A stretch of DNA of 64,000 nt, from the NCBI RefSeq assembly GCF_014695575.1, contig NZ_JACJOO010000062.1, forward strand, positions 39,787 through 103,786. The letters run 5' to 3'. Each line of letters starts with the position of its first letter. Position 1 is the first letter of the stretch. Below are positions 38,401 through 45,007 of the stretch, piece by piece. Below the pieces are notes generated by a model. It worked only from the letters and a program-made list of their open reading frames with translations. It was not told the DNA's origin and did not search any database. Position numbers and translations under genes: made by a program. The stretch is from Leptolyngbya sp. FACHB-8. Lineage in GTDB: Bacteria > Cyanobacteriota > Cyanobacteriia > Elainellales > Elainellaceae.

Positions 38401-38786
38401 AACCGCTGAGCATAAATCCCGTAACTCTCAGGCCCAGCAATAGCAGTATTATTGTCATCCTGAAAGCTTCTCCAAACGACGACAAAATCGCCGTTATCAT
38501 CCATTGCAACAGATGCCAGCCGTTGATCATTCGCAGTTGTCGTGTTAACCCGAATTTCCCCAGGAGCGTCAGGGAGAGGATTGCCTGCACTGTCAAACAG
38601 GCGAACATAGATACCATTTGCATCACCATCCTGACCGTTACTCGTCCAAGCGACAACGTAATTGCCAGAGCGATCGCTCGCGATCGCCCTTGGTGTATAA
38701 GAAGGTATTGCCCCAGGATTGGTTCGCTGGCTACGGGCGGTGGTAATGTTAACCTGAAATTCGCTGCCTTGAGGGTTACCAGACAT
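29409..38786 (-). CDS. Giant cadherin-repeat/RTX surface protein (3125 residues)
   Basis: A probable secreted adhesin in four parts. Residues about 1-405 hold seven repeats with a (N/D)(Y/F)VVxW core, suggesting a seven-bladed propeller. Residues about 406-2540 hold 21 cadherin-like domains of about 100 residues, each with xPTxIxLxxxxVxENxxxGTxV and SPDFExKxSYxIRLxATD. Then comes a linker domain, then GGxGNDTLxGG calcium-binding nonapeptides (about 2770-2990) and a non-repetitive C-terminal domain with DFNSAKDVMQISL, typical of type I secretion substrates. There is no N-terminal signal peptide, which fits RTX export. Three domains are recently duplicated (34163-35998). No exporter is adjacent. 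Confidence 0.93.
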   Translation of the reverse strand: MSGNPQGSEFQVNITTARSQRTNPGAIPSYTPRAIASDRSGNYVVAWTSNGQDGDANGIYVRLFDSAGNPLPDAPGEIRVNTTTANDQRLASVAMDDNGDFVVVWRSFQDDNNTAIAGPESYGIYAQRFSRTGVPLGTEIQVATTTFNEDQPSVAMDADGDFVITWTGGGSGNDIYAARFEATNGTQVGTNTILNTTTDGNQQLSSVAMAQNGNYVVVWTSSGQDDSGDGVYGQRFDASGAPVGDEFRINVETNSNQRNPSVSMDQDGNFVVAWASANQDTNANGIYYRRFDSSGNALDATDQRANDTVIGDQNYPTVSYERDGDSFVISWSGTSQEGDANGTAVVVRRYNEFGTAQGPEIRANTYTFNNQEYPSVAIDAESDFVVVWSSLQDSNPSLSYGVYGQRFGRASANAPTDIDLAPVALIQGLPAVNENVAVGTVVGTLSAKDPNTTADGLSFTLISGLGLDAEAFTIVGNELRLTETPNFEFKPFYKVKVQVTDGIDTYDEIFEIRVVNSPFEVAPTDITLSSLTVDENVPGNTVVALLGAEDSEPGDSFTFSLVPGVDSDDNAAFQIVNNELRIRTSPDFEAKSSYKIRLQVIDQGGNIYEEAVVIDVNDRFELPPTDINLDSLSVNENVTVGTLVANVTGSDPETALGDVLTFSLVPEFGDNAAFTLSDGQLKINTSPNFEDKQSYSIRVLATDQGGKTYTEDFTISVVDVPFEIAPTAINLDPSTVVENVAAGTAVGTITATDPETANGDSITFTLVDGALDNSAFTLVNGQLKIVASPDYETKSSYRILVQATDRGNNSSEQELTINVTDVPFESRPTDLRLDTTNVNENVPANTVVATITGFDPDAGESLTYSLAPDFGDNTLFNILNDKLRINDSPDFEVRPSYSIRLRVTDAASNTYDKDFTISVTDLFEEAPTSITLSGNTVNENAAPNTLIGAVTGADPETAKGDRLTFSLQSGVADNDLFTLVNGELHLIASPDFEVKSSYSVNILATDLGGNTLTQTFTINVINTPFELAPTDIQLDRTSVVENVVAGSTVATVTGTDVEVGDGGDALTFTLAPEFGDNAAFTLVNGELKIVSSPNYESKSSYSIRIVATDRGNNTYTEDFTINVTDVQFEVAPTGLSLDKTRVDENVAANTPVATITGTDPETTAGDTLTYSLADNTGDNAFFSVNGNQLIITSRPDFEAKPSYNIRLKVTDAGNNTYEQNFTISVNDLFEDAPTSITLSGNTVNENAAPNTLIGAVTGADPETAKGDRLTFSLQSGVADNDLFTLVNGELHLIASPDFEAKSSYSVNILATDLGGNTLTQTFTINVINTPFELAPTDIQLDRTSVVENVVAGSTVATVTGTDVEVGDGGDALTFTLAPEFGDNAAFTLVNGELKIVGSPNYESKSSYSIRIVATDRGNNTYTEDFTINVTDVQFEVAPTGLSLDKTRVDENVAVNTPVATITGTDPETTAGDTLTYSLADNTGDNAFFSVNGNQLVITTRPDFEVKPSYNIRLKVTDAGNNTYEQNFTISVNDLFEDAPTSITLSGTTVNENAPINTVVGTITGLDPELAKGDALTFSLPSGGTNDNASFAVVGNQLQILVSPDYENKTSYTINLRATDRGGNIYDQVFTIAVNDRLSEQSPTDITLDSTTVNENVGANTAIATLGAVDPDVGDSFTFSLVPNSLDNASFTVVGNKLQINASPDFETRSSYRILLRVADAGNNTFDKEFTIQVNNLFDLRPTELRLVGTSITENQPIGSSVGTVEGTDPEPGDILTYSLVTNFGDNAAFTLTNGNLQIAESPNFETKPTYSIRVRATDRGGNTYDQDFTVTVNNLFDVSPTGISLSSTTIAENAGANAVVGTITGTDPEPGDSLTFSLVSGSFDNRDFSIVNNQLVINASADFEMKSSYRILLRATDIGSNTFDKEFTISVTDNPFDRLPTDILLSSTTVAENAGANAVIGTITGVDPDTGDTLTFSLVPGDLNNGDFNIVNNQLVLKGSADFETRPSYSIRLRATDRGNNTYEETFTINVTNVAYELAPTNIALTPTSVLENVPPGTVVGTVSGDDPETNAGDSLTFSLLTSVGDNGAFTLTGTQLKINASPNFEAKSSYNITLRATDQGGNFFDKTLTINVTDIVYELAPTDIILSSTAVNENVVAGTEVATLRGVDAEPNDSLTFSLVPGDGDANNGAFTIVGNRLRINASPDFETRSSYSIRLRATDQGNNTYDEVVTITVNNLSEGLPPNDIALSANRIDENVNPGAVVGTLSATDPDGNNGFTFSLVNAAGYDTSAFSIVGNELQMAVRPDYETKSLYRIKVRVQDPNGLTYDEDFIISVNDLPENRTPTDINLTSTAIAENSPAGSTVGTLITSDLDTGDTFTYTLVDEPGLDTASFAIVNNTLQITTIPDYETKNSYTIRIRTTDSGNLSREELFTITVLDRQETSAPTNLTLSSTSIAENVPAGSVVGTLVAADPDPGESITYTLVDGQGNDNSAFQIVGNQLRIIASPDFETKANYSVQVRATDLQGNSIDNTFTITVLDRQDNAGNANAPVLDLNGAETGVNYTAPFTPGIPVRVVSDAATLTDSDSTNLVSALVAISNPLNTPDEVLMVDVSGTNIRATYEATGALTLTGNASLADYLKVLKTVTYNNTISVPGDDPRTLVFVLDDGVNTNTSVTTQLIPSLTNPIQGTAGDDPSLITTARTDLLTALAGDDLVTSTLENLQQDDRLDGGEGVDTLHISSGTGSLAVNVGLATNQVTGIDPETQIFNFENFDLTGFQGTSQMLGSNVRNDVFVGGEGSASLSGLGGDDDLTGGAGSDTLDGGAGNDTLGGEASNDTLDGGTGDDTLGGGAGNDTLNGGAGNDTLSGEVGNDTLDGGIGNDTLRGGADNDTLNGGAGNDTLGGGAGNDVYIVDSLLDVVVETVNEGTDQIQSSVNYSLIPNQENLILLGSARNGFGNAVTNRITGNASVNRLDGRGGNDILVGGRGVDTLLGGTGNDQLTGGIGRDVLNGGGGSDRFILSAVTNSRGDVIQDFNSAKDVMQISLRTLQTLIPASVTNTLRVGQLPTAQLTFGTSARTARQRFIYNRSTGNLFFDPDGNGATAQTFIVRLQGAAAMNNTDISITA
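34163..35998 (-). repeat. 918-bp tandem duplication inside the adhesin gene
   Basis: Sequence from 34163 recurs nearly unchanged from 35081: an offset of 918 bases, or 306 codons, exactly three cadherin-like domains. The protein copies differ at only a handful of residues, whereas other domains in the gene share much less. The event is recent and in frame. Confidence 0.9.
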
Positions 38787-39609
38787 GGGAGGTTCTCGCT
38801 AGTCGTTGAATGGGCGGGATAGAGAAGAGTCAGTCGGCGAATCCAAAATCTGGTGGCTAAGGTGGAGCCAGCCCGAAAGGATGGAGATTGTCTGTGCTGT
38901 GCTTCAAGGCGAGAGGATTATCCCTAAAGGCATGACTGCCGACACAGCATAACCCAGAGAAAAAGACAGGAATCACACAAATGCAGTGCCTCTTCATCTG
39001 GAGGTAAGTTGCTTGCAGGTCGTAGGCGCCAACGTAAATACCTGCGATGGGGCGGAGCAGGCCAAAATCTTTATTTATTTGCCTGGAGGTCCGGCTTCCA
39101 GACTTCTGAACAACCAATCGATTGGAGGGCATCGTTTCAAATGTGGAACTCCAACCTAAACGCAGCTGAAGCACACTACCCATCCAACTAAAAATTGGGC
39201 CAGGAAACACCGGGCCAGACATAGGTAAAATCGCTACTCGGGAGTGGTTGCTCAAGGATGCATCCCCACTGTCTATAAAACAGCCCGTTGCTGGGCTGAG
39301 GACCATCAAAGTAATCTGAAAACAACCAAAATTGGTTTCGCGAGTTTTCAGAGGCCAAGGGCCACCTCAACAACCGACCAGAACAACTCTATACGTTCTG
39401 AAAACTGTCGGCCAAGAGCTCAAGAATGGACCATCTCGTCAGTGAGCCTACCCACAATACGAACAAAACTTATCAGTAATTATGCGGAGTATTATTAGCC
39501 GAGGTTTCTAGCAACATCCCAGCTAACAGAACGGTAAGCAGCAAGAAGTGGCTAACTTTACATAGACAAAGCCTGTGCAAAACTAGCCACTTCTGTTTGT
39601 TTTAACTGA
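38787..39609. other. Intergenic upstream of the adhesin gene, no gene seen
   Basis: About 820 bases between the adhesin start and the tRNA. A 150-codon frame on the minus strand (38857-39309) has a Cys/Pro/Ser-rich composition unlike the neighbours and no recognisable domain, so I do not call it. The region probably holds the adhesin promoter and a long leader. I see no structured RNA. Confidence 0.5.
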
Positions 39610-39691
39610 TGCGGATGGAGGGACTTGAACCCACACTTCTTACGAAACTAGAACCTAAATCTAGCGCGTCTACCAATTCCGCCACATCCGC
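39610..39691 (-). tRNA. tRNA-Leu (UAG anticodon)
   Basis: Read on the minus strand, the acceptor stem GCGGATG pairs with CATCCGC and the discriminator base is A. The D arm has AATTGGTAGACGC, the anticodon arm is CTAGA-TTTAGGT-TCTAG giving anticodon UAG, a long variable arm marks class II, and the T arm contains GGTTCAAGTCC. CCA is not encoded. Confidence 0.96.
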
Positions 39692-39760
39692 AGGCCACTC
39701 GGTTAACCATAATAGCAGAGGTGATTCACCCTCACCAGCATTTTCTCAAATTCTATTGGC

Positions 39761-39837
39761 AATTCTCATTCAACATGTTGAAAAATGCTGACGAAACTGG
39801 GAAGGGGGGAGAGCGATCGCCCAAACAAATGAGAATT
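39761..39837. repeat. Short inverted repeat related to family E ends (E2)
   Basis: aattctcatt (39761-39770) and aatgagaatt (39828-39837) are perfect inverted copies, and the left one with its flank (gcaattctcatt) matches the left end of element E1. The interior holds only a small caacatgttg palindrome. This may be a decayed or minimal copy. Confidence 0.4.
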
Positions 39838-39850
39838 AGTCTCAATAGTA

Positions 39851-39880
39851 TTGACATAGATTTTCAACAAGGCCTATGAT
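39851..39880 (+). promoter_or_regulatory. Sigma-70-type promoter for candidate small RNA
   Basis: The -35 is TTGACA (39851-39856) and the -10 is TATGAT (39875-39880), with an 18-base spacer. Both hexamers are at or near consensus, and no coding gene starts within 300 bases downstream. Confidence 0.6.
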
Positions 39881-39886
39881 TCTACT

Positions 39887-39948
39887 CAAGTGTTCTCCTC
39901 TCAAGGATCGGCAGATGGAGTTGGCCTCTGGGCTAACTCCATTTTTCT
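39887..39948 (+). ncRNA. Candidate small RNA, about 62 nt
   Basis: Transcription from the promoter at 39851-39880 would start near 39887 and stop at a strong terminator: atggagttggcc pairs with ggctaactccat around tctg, followed by TTTTTC (about 39915-39948). The 25-base single-stranded head contains a pyrimidine stretch, gttctcctctc, that could pair with Shine-Dalgarno sequences. The size resembles the cyanobacterial Yfr RNAs, but the known Yfr1 core motif is absent. Confidence 0.5.
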
Positions 39949-40051
39949 TACTTTCCTCAGTACAGAACAAAAATTTGACCCCTCTCAAAACCAGATTTTG
40001 TCTTGTCCTGAGAGAGTTGACACGCAGTAACACGCTAGTAGTGTTCTAGAC

Positions 40052-40094
40052 GTATGTGGTGAGAGGGGCACTTTGTACCCCTCTCACCACATAC
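40052..40094. repeat. 17-bp perfect hairpin
   Basis: gtatgtggtgagagggg pairs with cccctctcaccacatac around ca-ctttg-ta. It lies 130 bases upstream of crtISO with no gene ending nearby. Confidence 0.7.
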
Positions 40095-40221
40095 CATCCA
40101 CATGGCTGAAACCTGACCAGGTGTCCATACAATCGGGGTTTTCAGAAAACGGATAAGGTATTGTTACCTGCACTCCGATACACTAAATAATGAGATTTCT
40201 TACAGGCTTTCCACGAATCGA

Positions 40222-41781
40222 ATGACGGCTTCCTCCACACGTGCTTTTTCTAGCCCGGATGCATCATCCGCCTCGCGTTTCCCCTCAGGCTCCGAGTTTG
40301 ATGTCATTGTCGTCGGCTCAGGTATCGGTGGCTTGGTAACAGCTACCCAGCTAGCTGCTAAGGGAGCTCAGGTATTGGTTTTGGAGCGTTACTTAATTCC
40401 CGGTGGCAGTGCCGGTTATTTTGAGCGCCAGGGCTACCGATTTGATGTAGGAGCCTCGATGATTTTTGGGTTTGGCACCCAAGGCACTACTAACCTGTTA
40501 ACCCGTGCTTTAGATGCCGTTAACGTTTCCATCGAAACGATTCCAGACCCAGTGCAAATTCATTACCACCTTCCTGGAGACTTGGACTTAAAAGTCCATC
40601 GGGACTATGAGAATTTCTTGCAAGAGTTAATTTCCCACTTTCCCCATGAAGCCCAGGGTATTCGTCAGTTCTACGATGAGTGCTGGGCCGTTTTCAACTG
40701 CTTAAATGTGATGGATCTGCTATCCCTGGAAGAACCTCGCTACCTGACACGGGTATTTTTCCAGCATCCCTTCGCCTGTTTAGGGTTGGTGAAATACTTA
40801 CCCCAGAATGTAGGGGATATTGCCCGTCGCTACATTACAGACCCGGATCTTCTGCGGTTTATTGACATGGAGTGCTACTGCTGGTCAGTAGTTCCTGCCG
40901 ATCGCACTCCCATGATTAATGCTGGGATGGTGTTTAGCGATCGCCACTATGGCGGCATCAACTACCCCAAGGGCGGCGTCGGCCAGATTGCCCAAAAGCT
41001 CGTGGAGGGATTGGAAAAGGCAGGCAGCCATATTCAATACCGCTCACGGGTAGTAGAAATTGTGATGGAGGGCGATCGCGCAGTCGGTGTGCGGCTGGCC
41101 TCTGGAGAGGAGTACCGCGCCAAGCGGGTTGCCTCTAATGCAACCCGTTGGGACACGTTTGAGGGATTGCTACCCAAAGGCAAGCGCCCTGCCACTGAAA
41201 CCCGATGGCAACAGCGCTACCAAAAATCTCCCAGTTTCTTCAGCCTCCATATGGGGGTACGCGCTGATGCCTTACCCCCCAGCACCGAATGTCACCACAT
41301 TCTTCTGGACGATTGGGAACAGCTAGAAGCCCCTCATAGTACCGTTTTTGTTTCTATTCCCACGCTCCTCGACCCTGATTTGGCTCCACCGGGCCACCAT
41401 ATCCTCCATGTATTTACCCCCAGTTGGATGGAAGATTGGCAGGGGCTTGATACCCAGGAATATCGTCAGAAAAAAGAAGACCTGGCGGACCAGTTGGTGC
41501 AACGCCTGGAGCGGATTTTCCCTGGAGTCGGGGCAGGGCTGGATTATCAGGAAGCGGGTACCCCCCGCACCCACCGTCGTTTCCTGGGCCGCATTGATGG
41601 CACTTACGGTCCTATTCCAAGTCGTAAGTTGCTGGGCCTGTTAGGCATGCCCTTCAACCGCACAGCCGTACCTGGGCTTTACTGCGTGGGAGACAGCACA
41701 TTTCCTGGCCAGGGGCTTAATGCTGTAGCCTTTTCTGGCTTTGCCTGCGCTCACCGGATCGCCGTGGACTTAGGGTTTTAA
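40222..41781 (+). CDS. crtH: Carotenoid isomerase CrtISO
   Basis: Converts poly-cis lycopene (prolycopene) to all-trans lycopene, using FAD at the membrane surface. The 519-residue protein carries the dinucleotide-binding motif VIVVGSGIGGLVTATQLAAKG at about residues 28-48. It also has the desaturase-family segment RYLIPGGSAGYFERQGYRFD and the C-terminal FAD motif VPGLYCVGDSTFPGQGLNAV. These, together with AGMVFSDRHYGGINYPKGGV, match CrtISO rather than the desaturases CrtP or CrtQ. No Shine-Dalgarno is obvious before the ATG. It stands as a single gene. Confidence 0.94.
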   Translation: MTASSTRAFSSPDASSASRFPSGSEFDVIVVGSGIGGLVTATQLAAKGAQVLVLERYLIPGGSAGYFERQGYRFDVGASMIFGFGTQGTTNLLTRALDAVNVSIETIPDPVQIHYHLPGDLDLKVHRDYENFLQELISHFPHEAQGIRQFYDECWAVFNCLNVMDLLSLEEPRYLTRVFFQHPFACLGLVKYLPQNVGDIARRYITDPDLLRFIDMECYCWSVVPADRTPMINAGMVFSDRHYGGINYPKGGVGQIAQKLVEGLEKAGSHIQYRSRVVEIVMEGDRAVGVRLASGEEYRAKRVASNATRWDTFEGLLPKGKRPATETRWQQRYQKSPSFFSLHMGVRADALPPSTECHHILLDDWEQLEAPHSTVFVSIPTLLDPDLAPPGHHILHVFTPSWMEDWQGLDTQEYRQKKEDLADQLVQRLERIFPGVGAGLDYQEAGTPRTHRRFLGRIDGTYGPIPSRKLLGLLGMPFNRTAVPGLYCVGDSTFPGQGLNAVAFSGFACAHRIAVDLGF

Positions 41782-41886
41782 GCCCGCCATAGCACCCCCA
41801 AGCAATTTGTAGAGTGGTTTTGAAAGATGGGCTATCCTTACCCCATTTCTTAAAGACCATCTAGAAGTCCTATATCCATTCAGCCT

Positions 41887-42018
41887 GATTAACCTCAGTT
41901 CGGGATAAGCTGAAGTGCTCATTTTGGCGTGCGCAAAGCGCACGCCAAAATGAGCGTTTTCGAGTGCCGCGCGTTGCGCGGCACTCGAAAACGCCCTTAA
42001 CCCGACCTCAGGTTGATT
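41887..42018. repeat. Family A palindromic element, copy A3
   Basis: The ends are gattaacctcagttcgggat (from 41887) and cccgacctcaggttgatt (to 42018). One hairpin has 18-bp perfect arms (41917-41934, 41938-41955) with an aaa triloop. The next has 19-bp perfect arms (41954-41972, 41976-41994) with a gtt triloop, sharing two boundary bases. It is inverted relative to A2. The second hairpin matches hairpin 1 of A2, but the first has unrelated outer stem sequence. Confidence 0.85.
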
Positions 42019-42022
42019 AGGG

Positions 42023-42067
42023 CACTTTTTTGAAAAGCCATGCAGTGCGCGGCTTTTCAAAAAAGTG
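42023..42067. repeat. Family C hairpin, copy C2
   Basis: cacttttttgaaaagcc pairs with ggcttttcaaaaaagtg, extended by atgc/gcgc to a 21-base arm with an agt triloop. It lies directly beside A3 and 53 bases from the stop of the EAL gene. Confidence 0.7.
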
Positions 42068-42119
42068 TCTGGTTGAACGCGTAGGGCTATAGCTAGAACA
42101 CTCCCACAAAACCAACACT

Positions 42120-44051
42120 TCAAGCGGAACAGATGCGAGGTTTCAAGCGAGAAGCTTCCCGAACCAGCATTTTTTCTGCCAGGTGAACTGGAACTGGTTT
42201 AGAAAACAAAAATCCCTGACCAAATTCACAACCAAGGCTACGGAGCTGATTGATTTGCTGCAATGTCTCAACTCCCTCGGCCGTTACCTGAATGTTCAGG
42301 GCATGGGAAAGGGAAATGATACTTCGGACAATCTCCAGCACCTCGTGCCGCGTTGTCATAGCGCGCACAAAGGATTGATCAATCTTCAGCGTGTCTAAAG
42401 GGAACAAATGCAGGTAGCTGAGGGATGAATAGCCCGTACCAAAGTCGTCAATACTGAGCCTAAGTTGACGAGATTTTAATGCTTCTAGCACCTGAGCTAC
42501 CCGATTACCCATCTTCATAATGGCTGTTTCTGTAAGCTCCAGCTTTAAACGGTGAGGGGTAACCTGAGTTTCCAACAGAATTTGGTCAACTTGTTCAAGA
42601 AAGTTGGGATGGAAGAGCTGAGCCACAGAAATGTTGATACTCAGGGTGAATTCCGCAAGCTCTGGAAACTGTCGTTGCCATTGCCTCAACTGCTGGCAAG
42701 CTTGACGTAAAATCCAGAACCCAAGAGGCATAATAAACCCTGTCTCTTCCGCTAAAGAAATGAATTCAGCAGGAGGCACAGAACCCCAGTTTGGATGCTC
42801 CCAACGAACTAGAGCTTCAAAGCCGATAATGTGGTGATTGGATAGGGAGACGATAGGCTGGTAATGCAGCGAAAACTCCTGCCGTTCTAGAGCAAGACGC
42901 AATTCTCCATCTAAGGCAAGCCGACGAAAAGCGGCCTCTTGCATAGCAGGCTGAAAGATGACGTAGTTACTGTATCCCTGGCGTTTGGCCTCGTGCATAG
43001 CAGAATCAGCCGCTTGCAGCATAGTCTCTGTACTACCTGTCATATGAGTGCTAAGCAAGATGCCAATGTTGGCATTTACAAAAATTTCTCGCTCCTCCAG
43101 GTGAAACGGCTGAGCAATTTCTGCCAGCACCTTTTCTGCGAAGTAGATGGCTTCGTTAAAGTGCTCCAGGGATTCCAGCAAGATGATGAATTCACTGAGG
43201 CTGCCAGTCCGTGCGAGGATGGCGGCTTCTGGTAGAATTTGCTGCAACCGATAGGCGATCGCCACCACCAAATCATCTGCAAAATCGGCTCCCAAAATGT
43301 ACTTGATGTCTTCAATACGACTGACATCTAAATACAACAGAGCAAACAGGGGAGCATGACTGCGGTGGGGTGATGGCATTAACGCCTGCAACCGACGCAG
43401 CAGCAACGCTCGTCTCGGAAGTCCGGTCAGTGCATCATAAAAAGCCGGCCGGCGCAGTCGATCCTCGACCTCTTTCTTTTCGGTGACATCCTGAGCGATC
43501 CCAATCAAGCCACGAATTTGCCCAGTTCGAGTGCACCAGGGCAGCTTGGTTGATGCAATTAGGGGTTGCTGTAAAGCCGGGTGAACGGGTTCTACAAAAT
43601 CACACGCAACCCCCATGTGGATTACCTGCTGATCCGTTAGCTGATGATGAGCAGCGATTTCTGCTCCAAACAACTCCTCATCTGTTTTTCCTAGAATTGC
43701 CTCTGGAGCGTGTTGAAGGAGTTGAGCAGCCTGAGCATTGACGAGCACGTAGCGGCCTTGAAGGTTTTTGATGTAGATGGCATCTTTTGTACTTTCAATA
43801 ACCGCTTGTAGGAGGTCATTACGATTAGTAATCGCCCGCTTTTGACGCGCTATTAGAAAACAGAGAAAACTTGCGTTAAACAGAACAAAGCCACAGCTTT
43901 GTAAGAAATCGCAGACGAGAAACCAGATTTCCTGCGTGAAGGACTGCTTCACGAGAAAGCTAGATGCAGGAAACCACAGACCTGTAACGAGGATATAAGT
44001 TGCAATGAGTGGACTGATGCGAAACCAACGGGAAACACAAGGGGAAGCCAT
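42120..44051 (-). CDS. PAS-GGDEF(degenerate)-EAL c-di-GMP phosphodiesterase
   Basis: A 643-residue membrane-anchored signalling protein: two N-terminal helices (about 12-65), one PAS domain (about 75-195), a GGDEF domain and a C-terminal EAL domain (about 385-630). The GGDEF site reads GSLSEF, so it should not make c-di-GMP. The EAL domain keeps FEALVRWEHP, NISVAQL, ELTETAIM, IDDFGTGYSSL, LKIDQSFV and AEGVET, so it should cleave c-di-GMP to pGpG. The degenerate GGDEF may sense GTP. A very similar protein lies 1 kb away, separated by the endonuclease gene. Confidence 0.93.
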   Translation of the reverse strand: MASPCVSRWFRISPLIATYILVTGLWFPASSFLVKQSFTQEIWFLVCDFLQSCGFVLFNASFLCFLIARQKRAITNRNDLLQAVIESTKDAIYIKNLQGRYVLVNAQAAQLLQHAPEAILGKTDEELFGAEIAAHHQLTDQQVIHMGVACDFVEPVHPALQQPLIASTKLPWCTRTGQIRGLIGIAQDVTEKKEVEDRLRRPAFYDALTGLPRRALLLRRLQALMPSPHRSHAPLFALLYLDVSRIEDIKYILGADFADDLVVAIAYRLQQILPEAAILARTGSLSEFIILLESLEHFNEAIYFAEKVLAEIAQPFHLEEREIFVNANIGILLSTHMTGSTETMLQAADSAMHEAKRQGYSNYVIFQPAMQEAAFRRLALDGELRLALERQEFSLHYQPIVSLSNHHIIGFEALVRWEHPNWGSVPPAEFISLAEETGFIMPLGFWILRQACQQLRQWQRQFPELAEFTLSINISVAQLFHPNFLEQVDQILLETQVTPHRLKLELTETAIMKMGNRVAQVLEALKSRQLRLSIDDFGTGYSSLSYLHLFPLDTLKIDQSFVRAMTTRHEVLEIVRSIISLSHALNIQVTAEGVETLQQINQLRSLGCEFGQGFLFSKPVPVHLAEKMLVREASRLKPRICSA

Positions 44052-44140
44052 GATTGGCTGAAATATCTGTTAGCTATAGCATTAGCATAGATTTTCCTTA
44101 CACGAGCTACAGCCCTGAGAACACGGATAGGCGATAGTGC

Positions 44141-44899
44141 TTACCGTGAAGATTGTGTGAGTCGGCTTTGCCCGTAGGGACAGAGATCTAACACTGCACA
44201 GCGCTGACAGGCTGGGTTGCGATAGTAGCAACATTTTTGGCCGTGAAGCATGAGCACTTCATGGTTGTCGTAGACTTGCTGGCCGTCCCAATCGGGTGGC
44301 AATTGGGCGAACAATAGAACGTGGGAGGGGCCAACAGCAATATGGGAGGGAATCAGAGCTAGTCGTTGGGCGACCCGATGATGGTGGCTGTCTACAGGTA
44401 GAGCAGGGCGCTGCAAGGTGCTAAAGCAGAGTACGGCTGCGCTGGTTTTGGGCCCAACCCCTGGGAGTTCTTCCAGCCAGGCTCGCGCGGCAGGCACCGA
44501 CAAATCCTCTAGAAAATCCAGGGAAAGCTCTCCTCGTCGCTCCGTAATTTTCTGAAGCACTTGCTTTAATCGAGGAGCCTTTTGCTCCGGCCACGTACAG
44601 GGGGCGATCGCGGCCTGAATTGCCGCCACATCCCCATCCCGCACCGCTTCCCAGGTCTCGAATTGCTGACGCAGTTGGCGAAATGCCTGCCCGGACGATC
44701 GATTCGTTGTGCGATGGGAAAGCAGGGCTGAAACCAGCTCGCTTAATGGATCTGAATCATGATGAAAGTAGGGGATAGGGCAACCATAAACCTGGCAGAG
44801 GCGGTCATGAATCAACATTGCCTTCTGGTGAAGGGCTTCGGGGGTTGAGGCAGAGAGCAACGGATGGGATTCAGTCCGCTCCGGGTGATTCGATAGCAT
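44141..44899 (-). CDS. Endonuclease III-like DNA glycosylase
   Basis: A 252-residue HhH-GPD base-excision protein. The helix-hairpin-helix reads ELPGVGPKTSAAVLCF with the catalytic Lys in GPKT. The catalytic Asp follows in LPVDSHHHRV. The C-terminal [4Fe-4S] cluster ligands fit C-x6-C-x2-C-x5-C in CYYRNPACQRCAVLDLC. It removes oxidised pyrimidines and nicks the strand. The N-terminal 25 residues are an extension. VDSHHHRV in place of the usual VDTHIFRV makes it a divergent branch rather than the standard Nth, so a second copy elsewhere is likely. Confidence 0.9.
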   Translation of the reverse strand: MLSNHPERTESHPLLSASTPEALHQKAMLIHDRLCQVYGCPIPYFHHDSDPLSELVSALLSHRTTNRSSGQAFRQLRQQFETWEAVRDGDVAAIQAAIAPCTWPEQKAPRLKQVLQKITERRGELSLDFLEDLSVPAARAWLEELPGVGPKTSAAVLCFSTLQRPALPVDSHHHRVAQRLALIPSHIAVGPSHVLLFAQLPPDWDGQQVYDNHEVLMLHGQKCCYYRNPACQRCAVLDLCPYGQSRLTQSSR

Positions 44900-45007
44900 A
44901 GCGGTAGTTAACCCTGAGATTTCAGTGTTACTAAGGCCGAGATGAACTTAATGTAAAACGATGGTTTTCCATCCAGGTTCATACCGATCGCAACAACGAG
45001 AAGCTTT

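Noticed and set aside
29409..38786. Plus-strand frames across the adhesin repeats
   Set aside because: They repeat with the same period as the minus-strand gene and have the Pro/Ser/Thr-Val composition of antisense frames; they are shadows.
38857..39309. 150-codon open frame on the minus strand upstream of the adhesin
   Set aside because: No recognisable domain, unusual Cys/Pro/Ser content, no Shine-Dalgarno, and HIP1-poor leader DNA. It is more likely leader or promoter sequence.
39887..39948. Small RNA could be Yfr1
   Set aside because: The invariant Yfr1 core (actcctcacac) is absent; only size and terminator position agree.
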